A stretch of 64,000 nucleotides of DNA from SB11 sp965249955. GTDB lineage: Bacteria > Bacteroidota > Bacteroidia > UBA8524. Shown here one piece after another: positions 44,840 to 53,257 of this stretch. The notes beneath the pieces were generated by a model. That model saw nothing but the letters and a program-made list of their open reading frames with translations. It had not been told where the DNA came from and searched no databases. The DNA lies in assembly GCA_965249955.1 (NCBI GenBank), contig OZ252261.1, positions 558,001 to 622,000 of the forward strand, in the 5' to 3' direction. Numbering within the stretch: position 1 is the first letter of the stretch; every line of letters starts with the position of its first letter. Both the position numbers and the translations under genes were made by a program.

Positions 44840-45427
44840 ATGAAGGCCATAGTTAGCAACGATAAGCTGTATTTCCGTATTATTTTGGGTGTATCTATTG
44901 CCATACCCATTGTTGTTGCATTATTACTTTTAATACCCGGTAAAGAAAACTTAAGCGGTAGTTTTAATGTGCACCTACTACCTAAGCTAAATGCTTTTAT
45001 CAACTCAGCTGTATCTGTGCTATTGGTAGCCGGTATTTGGGCTATAAAAAATAAAAAGAAATATACGCACCGCAGCCTTATGCTTACTGCATTTTTGCTT
45101 TCGGGTGTATTTTTAATCTCTTATGTTACCTACCACTTTTTGTCTTCAGAAAGTAAATTTGGCGACACCAACCACGACGGACTTTTAGATGCTGCGGAAA
45201 ATGCAACCGTAGGTAGTTTACGCTATGTATACTACTTTATATTGCTTACCCACATATTGCTTTCTACCGCAATAGTACCTATGGTACTGATAACTATTTA
45301 TCGTTCGTTTGCAGGGCAGTTTGAGAAACACAAAAAACTGGCCAGATGGACATTTCCCCTATGGTTATACGTGTCGGTAACAGGAGTTATTGTATATTTG
45401 CTCATCGCACCGTATTATCCCCTTTAG
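44840..45427 (+). CDS. DUF420 membrane protein
   Basis: Protein of 195 residues with five transmembrane helices (IILGVSIAIPIVVALLLLIPG, LNAFINSAVSVLLVAGIWAI, LMLTAFLLSGVFLISYVTYHF, YVYYFILLTHILLSTAIVPMVLI, FPLWLYVSVTGVIVYLLIAPYY). The HRSLMLTAF and YYFILLTHI motifs with conserved His place it in DUF420, a family fixed in oxidase clusters and thought to help heme-copper oxidase assembly. Immediately follows SCO without a gap, and its end is followed two bases later by a small Cys protein. Confidence 0.93.
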   Translation: MKAIVSNDKLYFRIILGVSIAIPIVVALLLLIPGKENLSGSFNVHLLPKLNAFINSAVSVLLVAGIWAIKNKKKYTHRSLMLTAFLLSGVFLISYVTYHFLSSESKFGDTNHDGLLDAAENATVGSLRYVYYFILLTHILLSTAIVPMVLITIYRSFAGQFEKHKKLARWTFPLWLYVSVTGVIVYLLIAPYYPL

Positions 45428-45429
45428 CA

Positions 45430-45672
45430 ATGAAAAACCTTTTTAAAATCCTAGTTTTAGTTGTGTTTGTTTGCTTATTATCAACAACAAACGATGTAGT
45501 GGCACAATGCCCTATGTGCAAAACCTCAGTTGAATCTGGATTGAAAGAAGGAAACTCTACAGGTTTAGGCTTAAACGATGGTATTTTATACCTGCTGGCT
45601 ATGCCCTACGTATTGGTGGGTGGTGTAGGCGTTATTTGGTACAGGAACTACAGACGTAGAACTGCCAAATAA
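45430..45672 (+). CDS. Small exported CPMC-motif protein in the oxidase cluster
   Basis: Protein of 80 residues from the ATG at 45430; a longer in-frame start at 45346 lies inside DUF420 and is unlikely. A signal peptide (KILVLVVFVCLLSTTNDVVAQ) precedes a single CPMCKTSVESG motif, then a transmembrane helix (ILYLLAMPYVLVGGVGVIWY) and a basic tail. The pair of Cys directly after the signal cleavage site suggests metal or thiol chemistry on the periplasmic face, for example copper handling for the oxidase, by inference. Placement after SCO and DUF420 supports this. Confidence 0.85.
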   Translation: MKNLFKILVLVVFVCLLSTTNDVVAQCPMCKTSVESGLKEGNSTGLGLNDGILYLLAMPYVLVGGVGVIWYRNYRRRTAK

Positions 45673-45711
45673 GTTTTTCTTTTCCAACTTTACTTTATTC
45701 TCATCCTGCCC

Positions 45712-46116
45712 ATGTGCAATCAACACGAAAAAAGTGGTTTCATGGCTTTTGCAAAAAGCAAATGCCCACGTTGCCGAAGCGGAAAATTCTTTACCCATCC
45801 TTTTTATAGTCTAGGGAACTTTTTAAAATTTCATCCTATATGCCCAGTGTGCGGATTGAAGTTTGAAAAAGAAACCGGCTTTTTTTGGAGTGCAATGTAT
45901 ATTAGCTATGGTATAAATGTGGCTATAGGTGTTACAATAGGCATAGGTTTAAACATATTTTTTGATGAAGTTAGTCTTAATACCTACCTATATTCTATAC
46001 TAGGGGCAGTGCTGCTACTTTCAACACTTATTTTCCGATACTCGCGTATGATAGCCTTGCATTTTGTTAGCGGCTATAAATACAATGAAAAATATATAAA
46101 AGAAAAAACTGAATAA
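45712..46116 (+). CDS. DUF983 membrane protein with zinc-ribbon-like Cys pairs
   Basis: Protein of 134 residues. The N-terminus has CPRCRSGKFFTHPFYSL and CPVCGLKFEKETGFFWSAMYISY, two CxxC pairs suggesting a zinc ribbon, followed by two helices (SYGINVAIGVTIGIGLNIFF, YLYSILGAVLLLSTLIF). This matches DUF983, usually found near cytochrome oxidase genes. It closes the oxidase operon, ending inside a 48-base palindrome. The first Met (45712) is favoured over a second at residue 11. Confidence 0.88.
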   Translation: MCNQHEKSGFMAFAKSKCPRCRSGKFFTHPFYSLGNFLKFHPICPVCGLKFEKETGFFWSAMYISYGINVAIGVTIGIGLNIFFDEVSLNTYLYSILGAVLLLSTLIFRYSRMIALHFVSGYKYNEKYIKEKTE

Positions 46117-46141
46117 TATTATTCAGTTTTTTCTTTTATAT
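46094..46141. terminator. 48-bp perfect palindrome, likely bidirectional terminator
   Basis: Bases 46094-46117 pair exactly with 46118-46141. The arms AAAAGAAAAAACTGAATAAT and complement give an A-rich 5' and T-rich 3' side in both directions. It covers the last codons and stop of the DUF983 gene, and lies 11 bases from the end of the convergent small gene. Confidence 0.8.
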
Positions 46142-46151
46142 CAATAGTGTT

Positions 46152-46352
46152 TTATGATTTTAAAATTTTGTAAACAGCCCAGCAAACTGCTGTTGCAGAA
46201 CCAATCACACCTAATAACATAGTTGTATTTGAAACTTGAGGTACTTTAAACATAATTTTGAAAAAAGCACCTATAAATATAAAGCCCCATGAAGCAACTA
46301 GCAATAATGCAGGCTTTTTAAACATACTGGTTTGGATATTATTAATATTCAT
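46152..46352 (-). CDS. Small membrane protein, GldL-like pattern
   Basis: Product of 66 residues with two helices (LLLVASWGFIFIGAFFKIMF and MLLGVIGSATAVCWAVYKIL) around a loop FKVPQVSN. The helix-end pattern GAFFKIxFKxPxxxN echoes the GxxFKIxHWPxAD loop of the small membrane protein at 23159 and GldL. An exact TATTTTTG box ends one base before this start, so the true start may be Met10 at 46325, giving 57 residues and a leader of about 20 bases. Function unknown; I rate it a real gene because of this pattern and its terminator. Confidence 0.6.
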   Translation of the reverse strand: MNINNIQTSMFKKPALLLVASWGFIFIGAFFKIMFKVPQVSNTTMLLGVIGSATAVCWAVYKILKS

Positions 46353-46364
46353 ACAAAAATATAT

Positions 46365-46961
46365 TTAGTCGTATAATATAACATCGTTATTGTTATCGTA
46401 AACTTCAGTGATTTTACCATCTTTAAAGCCGCAGCTAATAGCGATAGCAACAGCAATCCAATGTGGTTGGGTATCTTGTGCTATACAGCCCACAAAATCA
46501 CAACAAAAATTATCCCAGTTCCTTTCAAAACAATCACTATAGCTTTCTCCACTTCTTCTTGCTCCCAACTTGGCACAATCGCCTGGATAACCATTTACAT
46601 GGTTAGTATTTGGATTTGTATAAGGATGTTCATATAAAAGTGTACCCGTTAAATTATGTAACCTCACATATTCATCAACAGAAGTATAAGAACCAATTAT
46701 AGTATTATCAAGATTCCCTGAGTTATCATAAAGATTAATCTGATATTCATCTGAATTACTTGTACTTTCATAAAACACAGCCGTAGAATTATCATCCCAT
46801 TTGACAGTGAAAGTAGGAGAAGAGGAGTAACTTCCTGTCTTCCTATTAGTTGAATAATTTTTTTCAATTGACGGAGATTCTTCTCCACCTTTTGTGCAAG
46901 AATAATTACTGATAGAAATTATGCACAATAACAGACATAAAAATTTAGTGTTATTTTTCAT
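46365..46961 (-). CDS. Predicted lipoprotein of unknown function
   Basis: Lipoprotein of 198 residues when started at 46961 (MKNNTKFLCLLLCIISISNYSC); an upstream ATG at 46988 would add nine residues ahead of the signal. The lipobox reads SNYSC and is weak. The rest is Ser/Asn/Thr-rich and hydrophilic, with a block containing three cysteines and a DCFERNWDNFCCDFVGCIAQ segment near the C-terminus that could form disulfides. No family recognised. It ends 12 bases from the small membrane protein gene's start. Confidence 0.7.
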   Translation of the reverse strand: MKNNTKFLCLLLCIISISNYSCTKGGEESPSIEKNYSTNRKTGSYSSSPTFTVKWDDNSTAVFYESTSNSDEYQINLYDNSGNLDNTIIGSYTSVDEYVRLHNLTGTLLYEHPYTNPNTNHVNGYPGDCAKLGARRSGESYSDCFERNWDNFCCDFVGCIAQDTQPHWIAVAIAISCGFKDGKITEVYDNNNDVILYD

Positions 46962-46988
46962 AAAAAGATAGAATTTATATAACAACAA

Positions 46989-47270
46989 TTATAGTTTGCC
47001 TAAAGACTCATAAAAAGGGTGATTTAACCCTTTTTAACAGTTAAATAACCCATGTAAGCTTTTGCAATTGAGCAAATTACTATCAAAAATATGGAATTAG
47101 CATATAAAAACAAAGCAATAAGAGGTTTATAGTCCTAATAGTAAACTCTATTCTTTAATTTAATCTACCCATATACTACAGTCTACCCTAAAAAAACAAC
47201 ATCTCGTCAGTTTATAAGCAAGAGCCACATTTGGGCTCGTTATTTTTGCTAATAATAAACAGCAAACACA
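46989..47270 (+). other. Intergenic region with a hairpin and -7 box, no gene seen
   Basis: A hairpin AAAAGGGTGATTTAACCCTTTT lies at about 47014-47035, and an exact TATTTTTG -7 box is at 47241-47248. That box is 22 bases before the epimerase ATG and is its likely promoter element. Confidence 0.45.
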
Positions 47271-48203
47271 ATGCAAACAATACTAGGAGCGGGTGGTGTA
47301 ATAGGTATTGAATTGGCAAAGCATCTGCCACGATACACAAACCACATAAGATTGGTAAACAGAAACCCTAAACAGGTAAACCCAAATGATGAGCTTTTTA
47401 AGGCCGACCTATTAAACCCAAACGATGTATTAAAAGCCGTTGAAGGCAGCGAAGTAGTATACCTGACAGTTGGCCTACCCTACAGCATTGAGGTGTGGCA
47501 AAAAGACTGGGAAACGGTAATGCGAAATACTATAAATGCCTGCAAAACACACAATGCCAAACTGGTGTTTTTTGATAATGTGTATATGTATGGTAAAGTG
47601 AAGGGCGAAATGACAGAGGAAACACCACTACACCCAACAAGCGAAAAAGGAAAGGTACGTGCTAAGTTGGTGCAAATGCTGCGTGATGAAATTGCAACAG
47701 GTAAGTTAACCGCTTCAATAGCCCGCAGTGCCGATTTTTATGGCCCAAACTCTAACACCAGTGTTATGACAATTTTAGCATTCCAAAATGTAGCTAAAGG
47801 TAAAAAGGCTCAACTATTACTTACCGACTCACAAAAACACTCGTACACCTACACACCCGATGCAGGTAAGTACACGGCGTTGCTGGGCAATACACCTGAT
47901 GCGTACAATCAAGAGTGGCATTTGCCTACTGCAAAACCTGCTATTTCAGGTAAAGAATTTATACAAATAATGGCTGATGCCACAGGAACTAAACCCAACT
48001 ATATGGTAGTGCCTAAATGGATACTAAGTATTATAGGTTGGTTTGTAAAGGACATAAAAGAAAGTATGGAGATGCTTTATCAATACGAAGGTGATTATAT
48101 TTTTAACAGCGATAAATTTGAAAGCTATTTTAATGTAAAACCGACCTCTTACAACGCAGGGATAAGAGCTACCGTTGAGTTTTATAAAAACAGGATGCAA
48201 TAA
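47271..48203 (+). CDS. NAD-dependent epimerase/dehydratase family protein
   Basis: Rossmann-fold oxidoreductase of the extended SDR family, 310 residues. The nucleotide-binding start is GAGGVIGIELAKHL, at the very N-terminus with a Gly-rich GxGGxIG pattern. FFDNVYMYGKVKG has the catalytic YxxxK, shifted as in atypical extended SDRs. The later SADFYGPNSNTS segment is also typical. The reaction cannot be fixed; nucleotide-sugar or lipid-type substrates are possible. It stands alone, between a lipoprotein gene and another lipoprotein gene. Confidence 0.88.
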   Translation: MQTILGAGGVIGIELAKHLPRYTNHIRLVNRNPKQVNPNDELFKADLLNPNDVLKAVEGSEVVYLTVGLPYSIEVWQKDWETVMRNTINACKTHNAKLVFFDNVYMYGKVKGEMTEETPLHPTSEKGKVRAKLVQMLRDEIATGKLTASIARSADFYGPNSNTSVMTILAFQNVAKGKKAQLLLTDSQKHSYTYTPDAGKYTALLGNTPDAYNQEWHLPTAKPAISGKEFIQIMADATGTKPNYMVVPKWILSIIGWFVKDIKESMEMLYQYEGDYIFNSDKFESYFNVKPTSYNAGIRATVEFYKNRMQ

Positions 48204-48294
48204 ACTTTCTTTTTTAATCTTTAAGTAGCTAAGGGACTTTTAGTCGAATTTAGAAATTTGTAAATATAAAAACTACTATATTACAAGTTGCTAC

Positions 48295-49044
48295 ATGAAG
48301 ATAAACTCGATAATAACCATTCTATTTAAAACTGCTTTTGCAACAGCACTGTTACTACTTTTAACACTGCAAAGCTGTATACAGCGCGAAGACAATTTTT
48401 TGCTGAAAGAATATAAGGTAAAAGGTCGGTTGGTACAAAGTTGTGATAACCATACCCCTATTGCCAATAAACTGATAATTTTAGAATCGGAAAACAACCC
48501 TATTCTGTTTTGTAATAATCGCTACAAAGTAGTATCACGAACATATACCAACAGCGACGGGTATTTTGAGTTGAAGTACGACAGGCAAGAGTGCATTTAC
48601 AACCCAAAAGTATCTATCGAAGATCCTAATGGCCACCCAACCAATAATTACCCTTTGGTAACTTATTTAAAAGGAAACGAAAATACCAATTTGGGCAATG
48701 TGTATTTGCACCCAACGGCTATATACAACTACGTTATAAAAACCAACACACCCTATACCACGGCCGATACCTTGTTTTATAATATTAAGTATTTAAGCAG
48801 TAAAGACTCTGTTTATTCGGTTGCAATAGGCCCATTTACAAACGGTCAAGATCTTACCACCCACTCGCATAGCGCCCAAAGGCAAGTGCACCATGGCGAT
48901 GAGGCTTTTAAGGATAAGGTATACGATATGAAGAATATATGGAGTCTAAAGGCCACTAACGGGCTGAAAAGTAAAAAGCATTCAGATTCTATTATTTTTT
49001 ACAACTGCGTGCCCTATACCATTACAGTTGATATACGCCAATAA
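48295..49044 (+). CDS. Predicted lipoprotein of unknown function
   Basis: Protein of 249 residues with a signal peptide and lipobox LTLQSC (Cys about residue 27). The middle section, VKGRLVQSCDNHTPIANKLIILESEN and TYTNSDGYFELKYDR, looks like an Ig-like or carboxypeptidase-regulatory-like fold (a CarboxypepD_reg-type turn DGYFEL). A Ser/His-rich stretch follows. No catalytic motif is seen. Ends two bases from the end of the convergent glycosyltransferase gene. Confidence 0.72.
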   Translation: MKINSIITILFKTAFATALLLLLTLQSCIQREDNFLLKEYKVKGRLVQSCDNHTPIANKLIILESENNPILFCNNRYKVVSRTYTNSDGYFELKYDRQECIYNPKVSIEDPNGHPTNNYPLVTYLKGNENTNLGNVYLHPTAIYNYVIKTNTPYTTADTLFYNIKYLSSKDSVYSVAIGPFTNGQDLTTHSHSAQRQVHHGDEAFKDKVYDMKNIWSLKATNGLKSKKHSDSIIFYNCVPYTITVDIRQ

Positions 49045-49045
49045 T

Positions 49046-49795
49046 CTACTTCTTCACCGTTAGGTATTTATACTTAGCTATACCCCACTTTTGCAGGCGG
49101 TATTGTATACTGGTAAGCAATACACCCAAACCGTATATAGAACTGCGACGGAAGTTGATGGACGATGCCTCATCAAAATACTTGGTAGGGCAAGTAACCT
49201 CAGCAATTTCAAAGCCTGCCATAAATATTTGTGCTGTCATCTGATTGTCGTACACAAAATCATCACTGTTGGCCTCAATATCAATTTTCTTAAAAACCTC
49301 AGCACTAAAAGCACGGTAACCCGTATGGTATTCGCTTAGCTTTTGGTTGATTAATATATTTTGGAATAAAGTGAGGCAACGATTAAAAATGTACTTGTAC
49401 ATTGGCATTCCACCTTTTAAAGCACCCTTGCCCAATATACGGCTTCCGTATACCACAGGGTAAACATCATTGGCTATAATACTAGACATAGCTGTAATAA
49501 GCGTTGGGGTATACTGATAATCGGGATGTAGCATCACAATAATATCTGCGCCAAGCTCTAAGGCTTTGGTATAACAGGTTTTTTGGTTTCCGCCATAACC
49601 ACGATTTTTGGGATGCTTTACAACGTGTTTAATGCCCAACTCTCGCCCTTTTTCTGATGTATCGTCTTTGCTTGCATCATCTACCAATACTACATCATCA
49701 ACAATATCAAAAGGTATCTCTCGATATGTTTTTTCTAGGGTTAAGGCGGCATTATATGCAGGCAGCACAATTACCAGTTTCTTTCCGTTTATCAT
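49046..49795 (-). CDS. Glycosyltransferase family 2 (dolichyl-phosphate-mannose synthase-like)
   Basis: GT-A enzyme of 249 residues without transmembrane helices. The opening KLVIVLPAYNAALTLEKTY and VVLVDDASKDDTSEKGREL form the nucleotide-binding motif, and HPKNRGYGGNQKTCYTKALELGADIIVMLHPDYQY carries HPDYQ in the DxD-like position. GYRAFSAEVFKKIDIEANSDDFVYDNQMTAQIFMAGFEIAEV is the typical Dpm1/DesVII-like end. An exact TATTTTTG box ends 11 bases before the start. Likely transfers a sugar to a lipid carrier, by inference. Confidence 0.93.
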   Translation of the reverse strand: MINGKKLVIVLPAYNAALTLEKTYREIPFDIVDDVVLVDDASKDDTSEKGRELGIKHVVKHPKNRGYGGNQKTCYTKALELGADIIVMLHPDYQYTPTLITAMSSIIANDVYPVVYGSRILGKGALKGGMPMYKYIFNRCLTLFQNILINQKLSEYHTGYRAFSAEVFKKIDIEANSDDFVYDNQMTAQIFMAGFEIAEVTCPTKYFDEASSINFRRSSIYGLGVLLTSIQYRLQKWGIAKYKYLTVKK

Positions 49796-49806
49796 TATTA
49801 GTGGTG

Positions 49807-49814
49807 CAAAAATA
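49807..49814 (-). promoter_or_regulatory. -7 box of the glycosyltransferase gene (TATTTTTG)
   Basis: Exact TAnnTTTG on the minus strand, 11 bases before the ATG at 49795. It sits right after the nhaD terminator hairpin. Confidence 0.4.
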
Positions 49815-49816
49815 AA

Positions 49817-49841
49817 AAACCCCGACTAATAAGTCGGGGTA
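49817..49841 (-). terminator. Rho-independent terminator of nhaD
   Basis: ACCCCGACTTATTAGTCGGGGT on the minus strand forms a GC-rich stem, followed by TTTTTTATTTTT. It lies about 25 bases past the nhaD stop codon. Confidence 0.85.
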
Positions 49842-49865
49842 ATATCAAAAACTAATGTTTTTAGT

Positions 49866-51251
49866 TTAGTAAGTAACTGCAAATATGGGGTGTATGGCTA
49901 CATAGCATAGTATACCGGCAAAATAACCTATAAGGGCTAATATCGTTATACGCTTCATATACCAAATAAAATCAATCTTCTCCATACCCATTACAGCTAC
50001 ACCCGCTGCCGAACCAATAATTAAGCAACTTCCACCTGTACCGGCACAAAAAGCAATAAACTCCCAAAGTTTAGCATCTTGCAAGAAATACTCAACACCA
50101 TTGTACATTACAATACCATCGTGTATAAGATTGGTATGAGACATTGCAAAGTGATAAGCATCAGGGTTTACCAATTCAGTAGCTAACGGGTACATCCCTT
50201 GTGAAGCGGCTACCAACGGCACGTTATCAACTACGGCTGATAATAAACCTATTGCAACCACAATAATATCTTTATTGCCTATGGTTTTATTCATCCACAT
50301 GGCTAATTCTTCAAGTATTCCGGTTGATTCAAGAGAGCTGATAGCTAAAAGTATACCTAAGAAAAACAATATACTTGAGGTATCAATTTTACTAAGTGCG
50401 TGTATAGCAGTGTAGGGTTTCTTTTCTTCTTCGTCTTTATCAATATGTATAAGTTCAGATACTGCCCATATAACAGCCAAGCCCAACAACATACCCATGT
50501 ATGGAGGTAGGTGGGTTACCGTTTTAAATATAGGCACAAACAACAATGCGCTAACGCCTAAAAAGAACATAAGCTTACTACCTTTTACATTCTCGTCTTT
50601 TTCGGCAGCTTCGTAATCGTAATCGGCGCGTTTAATTTCGCCTTTCATTTTAAAGCTAAGGTATATTAATGGCGCAGCCATACACACCAAGCTAGGTACT
50701 AAAAGAGTTTCGATAATGTTTGCAGCCGATATTTGACCTTTTATCCAAAGCATTGTGGTAGTTACGTCACCAATTGGCGACCATGCACCACCTGCATTGG
50801 CTGCAACAATTACCATACTGGCAAAAAATATGCGTTGCTTATCATCGTGTACCAAACGACGAAGTAACGACACCATTACTATTGACGTAGTAAGGTTATC
50901 TAATACTGCCGAAAGGAAGAAAGTAAGTATAGATATAATCCAAAGCAGCTTTCGCGAATCTTTAGTTTTAATACGGTTGGTTATTATCTTAAAACCTTGG
51001 TGAGAATCTACCATCTCAACAATGGTCATTGCCCCCAAAAGGAAAAATAAAATCTCAGCAGTTTCAGCCAGGTGATGGCTAAGTTTTTCGCTTATCAAAT
51101 GGGTTTCGCCACCCATAATTACCCAAGCCGTCCATGTAAGCACACCTATTAGCAGTGCGGGCGCAGCCTTGTTTATTTTTAGCGGGTGCTCAAAAGCTAT
51201 TGCCAAATAGCCCAGCACAAAAATTACTACCAATACTAAAGTTAATGACAT
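49866..51251 (-). CDS. nhaD: Sodium:proton antiporter NhaD
   Basis: Inner-membrane Na+/H+ antiporter (ArsB/NhaD ion transporter superfamily), 461 residues with about 11-13 helices. Known family positions are seen: LSAVLDNLTTSIVMVSLLRRLV, VIVAANAGGAWSPIGDVTTTMLW and LLSAVVDNVPLVAASQGMY, plus FCAGTGGSCLIIGSAAGVAVMG. Used for pH and sodium homeostasis. It has a promoter with TTTG, 18-base spacer and TATATTTG upstream. Transcribed alone and closed by a terminator. Confidence 0.95.
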   Translation of the reverse strand: MSLTLVLVVIFVLGYLAIAFEHPLKINKAAPALLIGVLTWTAWVIMGGETHLISEKLSHHLAETAEILFFLLGAMTIVEMVDSHQGFKIITNRIKTKDSRKLLWIISILTFFLSAVLDNLTTSIVMVSLLRRLVHDDKQRIFFASMVIVAANAGGAWSPIGDVTTTMLWIKGQISAANIIETLLVPSLVCMAAPLIYLSFKMKGEIKRADYDYEAAEKDENVKGSKLMFFLGVSALLFVPIFKTVTHLPPYMGMLLGLAVIWAVSELIHIDKDEEEKKPYTAIHALSKIDTSSILFFLGILLAISSLESTGILEELAMWMNKTIGNKDIIVVAIGLLSAVVDNVPLVAASQGMYPLATELVNPDAYHFAMSHTNLIHDGIVMYNGVEYFLQDAKLWEFIAFCAGTGGSCLIIGSAAGVAVMGMEKIDFIWYMKRITILALIGYFAGILCYVAIHPIFAVTY

Positions 51252-51272
51252 AAGTATATGTTTTTACGGCGG

Positions 51273-51302
51273 CAAATATAAAATTTAATGCTGTTGAACA
51301 AA
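51273..51302 (-). promoter_or_regulatory. Promoter of nhaD
   Basis: On the minus strand TTTG (51299-51302), an 18-base spacer and an exact TATATTTG -7 box (51273-51280). The ATG at 51251 is 21 bases downstream. Fits the Bacteroidota consensus well. Confidence 0.65.
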
Positions 51303-51393
51303 GCTAAATATTAGTAATATAGCAACAACAAAATACTATATACCACTCCTACAATATTAATCGTAGTACAACAACCCCTTAAACTACGTAACT

Positions 51394-51948
51394 ATGCTTA
51401 CTACACTAAACGCCGTTAGCCCCCTTAGCCCCAATGCTGTAAAAGCTCTTGAAGAAATTATTGAGCTAAAAACATATAAACGAAATACCCATTTGCTAAA
51501 AATTGGAGGCGTACCACATTATATGTATTTTGTAAAAAAAGGAGTAGCCCGGGTACACTACCAGATTAACGGTATGGACGTAACCGATTATTTTGCTATT
51601 GAAGAGCAGTTTATTGGCGGCGTGGCTAGTTTGTTTACCAAACAACCATCAAAAAAAGGAGTACATGTGCTAGAAGATGCCGAAATATATAGTGTACACT
51701 ACGATAGTTTTGAAAAACTTTGCACACAATACCACGATATTGAAAGAGTGGGGCGCAAATTGGCCATTTTTGCTTTTTTAGAAGAACAACAACGTGTTGA
51801 AAGTATTCGTTTTCATGAAGCAAAAGAGCGCTATAACGAGCTAAACACTAAATACCCCGGGTTGATAAACCGATGCCCGCTAAAATACATAGCATCGTTT
51901 TTGGGCATTACCCAAGTAAGCCTTAGCCGCATACGCGCCGAGGTTTAG
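51394..51948 (+). CDS. Crp/Fnr family transcriptional regulator
   Basis: DNA-binding regulator of 184 residues. The cNMP-binding-like beta barrel covers about 10-115 (VPHYMYFVKKGVARVHYQINGMDVTDYFAIEEQFIGG) without the Cys set of Fnr. The HTH region ends the protein (CPLKYIASFLGITQVSLSRIRAEV), a truncated but typical Bacteroidota form. Ligand unknown. It stands 75 bases upstream of the FAD monooxygenase gene, a common arrangement that suggests it may regulate that gene, though this is not proven. Confidence 0.9.
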   Translation: MLTTLNAVSPLSPNAVKALEEIIELKTYKRNTHLLKIGGVPHYMYFVKKGVARVHYQINGMDVTDYFAIEEQFIGGVASLFTKQPSKKGVHVLEDAEIYSVHYDSFEKLCTQYHDIERVGRKLAIFAFLEEQQRVESIRFHEAKERYNELNTKYPGLINRCPLKYIASFLGITQVSLSRIRAEV

Positions 51949-52023
51949 TTTTTTTTAACATATGTAAAACAAAAGCCTTGTTTTGTGCCCCACCTTTGCC
52001 CCTGTTAATACACAGCAAAGAAA

Positions 52024-53160
52024 ATGAAGTTTACCATACTGGGCGGCGGCATTGCAGGGCTAACTACCGCCATAGCACTAAAACAAAAAGGATTTGAAGT
52101 TGAAATTTTTGAAGCTGCACCACAACTAAAACCTGTTGGTGCAGGCTTAGGCTTGGGTGCAAACGCTATTAAAGCATTGCAAGCACTGGGTATTGATAAA
52201 CCCATTATAGCCGCAGGGCGCAAACTACCCACCTTTAGCTTTTACAACCACAAAGGCACACTATTAAACACTACCGATAGCCAACTACTAAGCCAAAAAT
52301 ACGGCCTTGATAACTTTGCTATACACCGTGCCGCATTGCATACACAACTACTGGCACAACTAGCTAATACTAGCATACACCTTAATAAAAAGGCCATTGG
52401 TTATATACAAAACGGCACCACCACAACAGTACGTTTTGCCGATGGCAGCACACACAATACCCAATGCCTTATAGTGGCCGATGGCATACACTCGGCTATA
52501 CGCCAAAAACTATTGCCCGCTGTGCAGCCCAAATATGCAGGCTATGTATGCTGGCGCGGGGTGGTAGAGGGTAGTGAAATAGAGCTAAACGAGGCATCGG
52601 AAACATTTGGCCCCAAAGGTCGATTTGGCTTAGTACCTTTGGCCAACAACCAATTGTATTGGTACGCCTGCATCAATGCCCCGCAAAACAGCACCGTATA
52701 CCCCAACTATACTGTTGAAGACTTAAAACAACATTTTGCAGGCTACCGAAACCCCATACAAAAGGTATTGGAAAAAAGTGCTGCTATAAAACTACTTTTT
52801 GGTGATATATCTGATTTACCTCCCCTTGAAAAATTTGCTTTTGGCACAATACTACTAATTGGCGATGCCGCACACGCTACCACCCCCAATATGGGGCAAG
52901 GTGCTTGCCAAGCTATTGAAGATGCTGTGGTATTGGCCAACGAATTGGACAAAACACACAACATACAAACCGCATTTGCAAACTATGAAAACAGAAGGCG
53001 TGCGCGCACACGCTATATAACCCTTCAATCGCGCAAAATTGGGCAAGTAGCCCAATGGCAAAACCCAATATTGGGTGCAATAAGAGATACTCTTATGAAA
53101 AGCCTTCCCCACAGCGTGCGCATGAAACAGTTTGACAAGCTGTATGCTGTTGATTTTTAA
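52024..53160 (+). CDS. FAD-dependent monooxygenase (class A)
   Basis: Cytoplasmic flavoprotein hydroxylase of 378 residues. The Rossmann FAD motif GGGIAGLTTAIALKQKGFEVEIFEAA is at residues 6-31. The DG motif VADGIHSAIRQKL and the FAD-binding LIGDAAHATTPNMGQGACQAIEDAVVLANEL (GD motif) complete the p-hydroxybenzoate hydroxylase-like set. Substrate unknown; relatives hydroxylate aromatic compounds or tetracyclines. No neighbouring catabolic gene helps. Ends before a terminator shared with the convergent HSDR_N gene. Confidence 0.93.
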   Translation: MKFTILGGGIAGLTTAIALKQKGFEVEIFEAAPQLKPVGAGLGLGANAIKALQALGIDKPIIAAGRKLPTFSFYNHKGTLLNTTDSQLLSQKYGLDNFAIHRAALHTQLLAQLANTSIHLNKKAIGYIQNGTTTTVRFADGSTHNTQCLIVADGIHSAIRQKLLPAVQPKYAGYVCWRGVVEGSEIELNEASETFGPKGRFGLVPLANNQLYWYACINAPQNSTVYPNYTVEDLKQHFAGYRNPIQKVLEKSAAIKLLFGDISDLPPLEKFAFGTILLIGDAAHATTPNMGQGACQAIEDAVVLANELDKTHNIQTAFANYENRRRARTRYITLQSRKIGQVAQWQNPILGAIRDTLMKSLPHSVRMKQFDKLYAVDF

Positions 53161-53222
53161 ACTCCCACAACAAGCCAAAAAAGTATTACATACCATAGGT
53201 GCAAGTTGTAGCAGGCATTTAT

Positions 53223-53256
53223 TAGGGGTTGCTATACCTAGGCAACCCCTATTTTA
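53223..53256 (+). terminator. Rho-independent terminator of the monooxygenase
   Basis: TAGGGGTTGC pairs with GCAACCCCTA around TATACCTAG, then TTTTATTTA. About 60 bases past the stop codon. A weaker T run exists in the other direction. Confidence 0.8.
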
Positions 53257-53257
53257 T

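Noticed and set aside
45346..45672. Longer version of the CPMC protein
   Set aside because: The extension lies inside the DUF420 gene; the ATG at 45430 gives a normal signal peptide.
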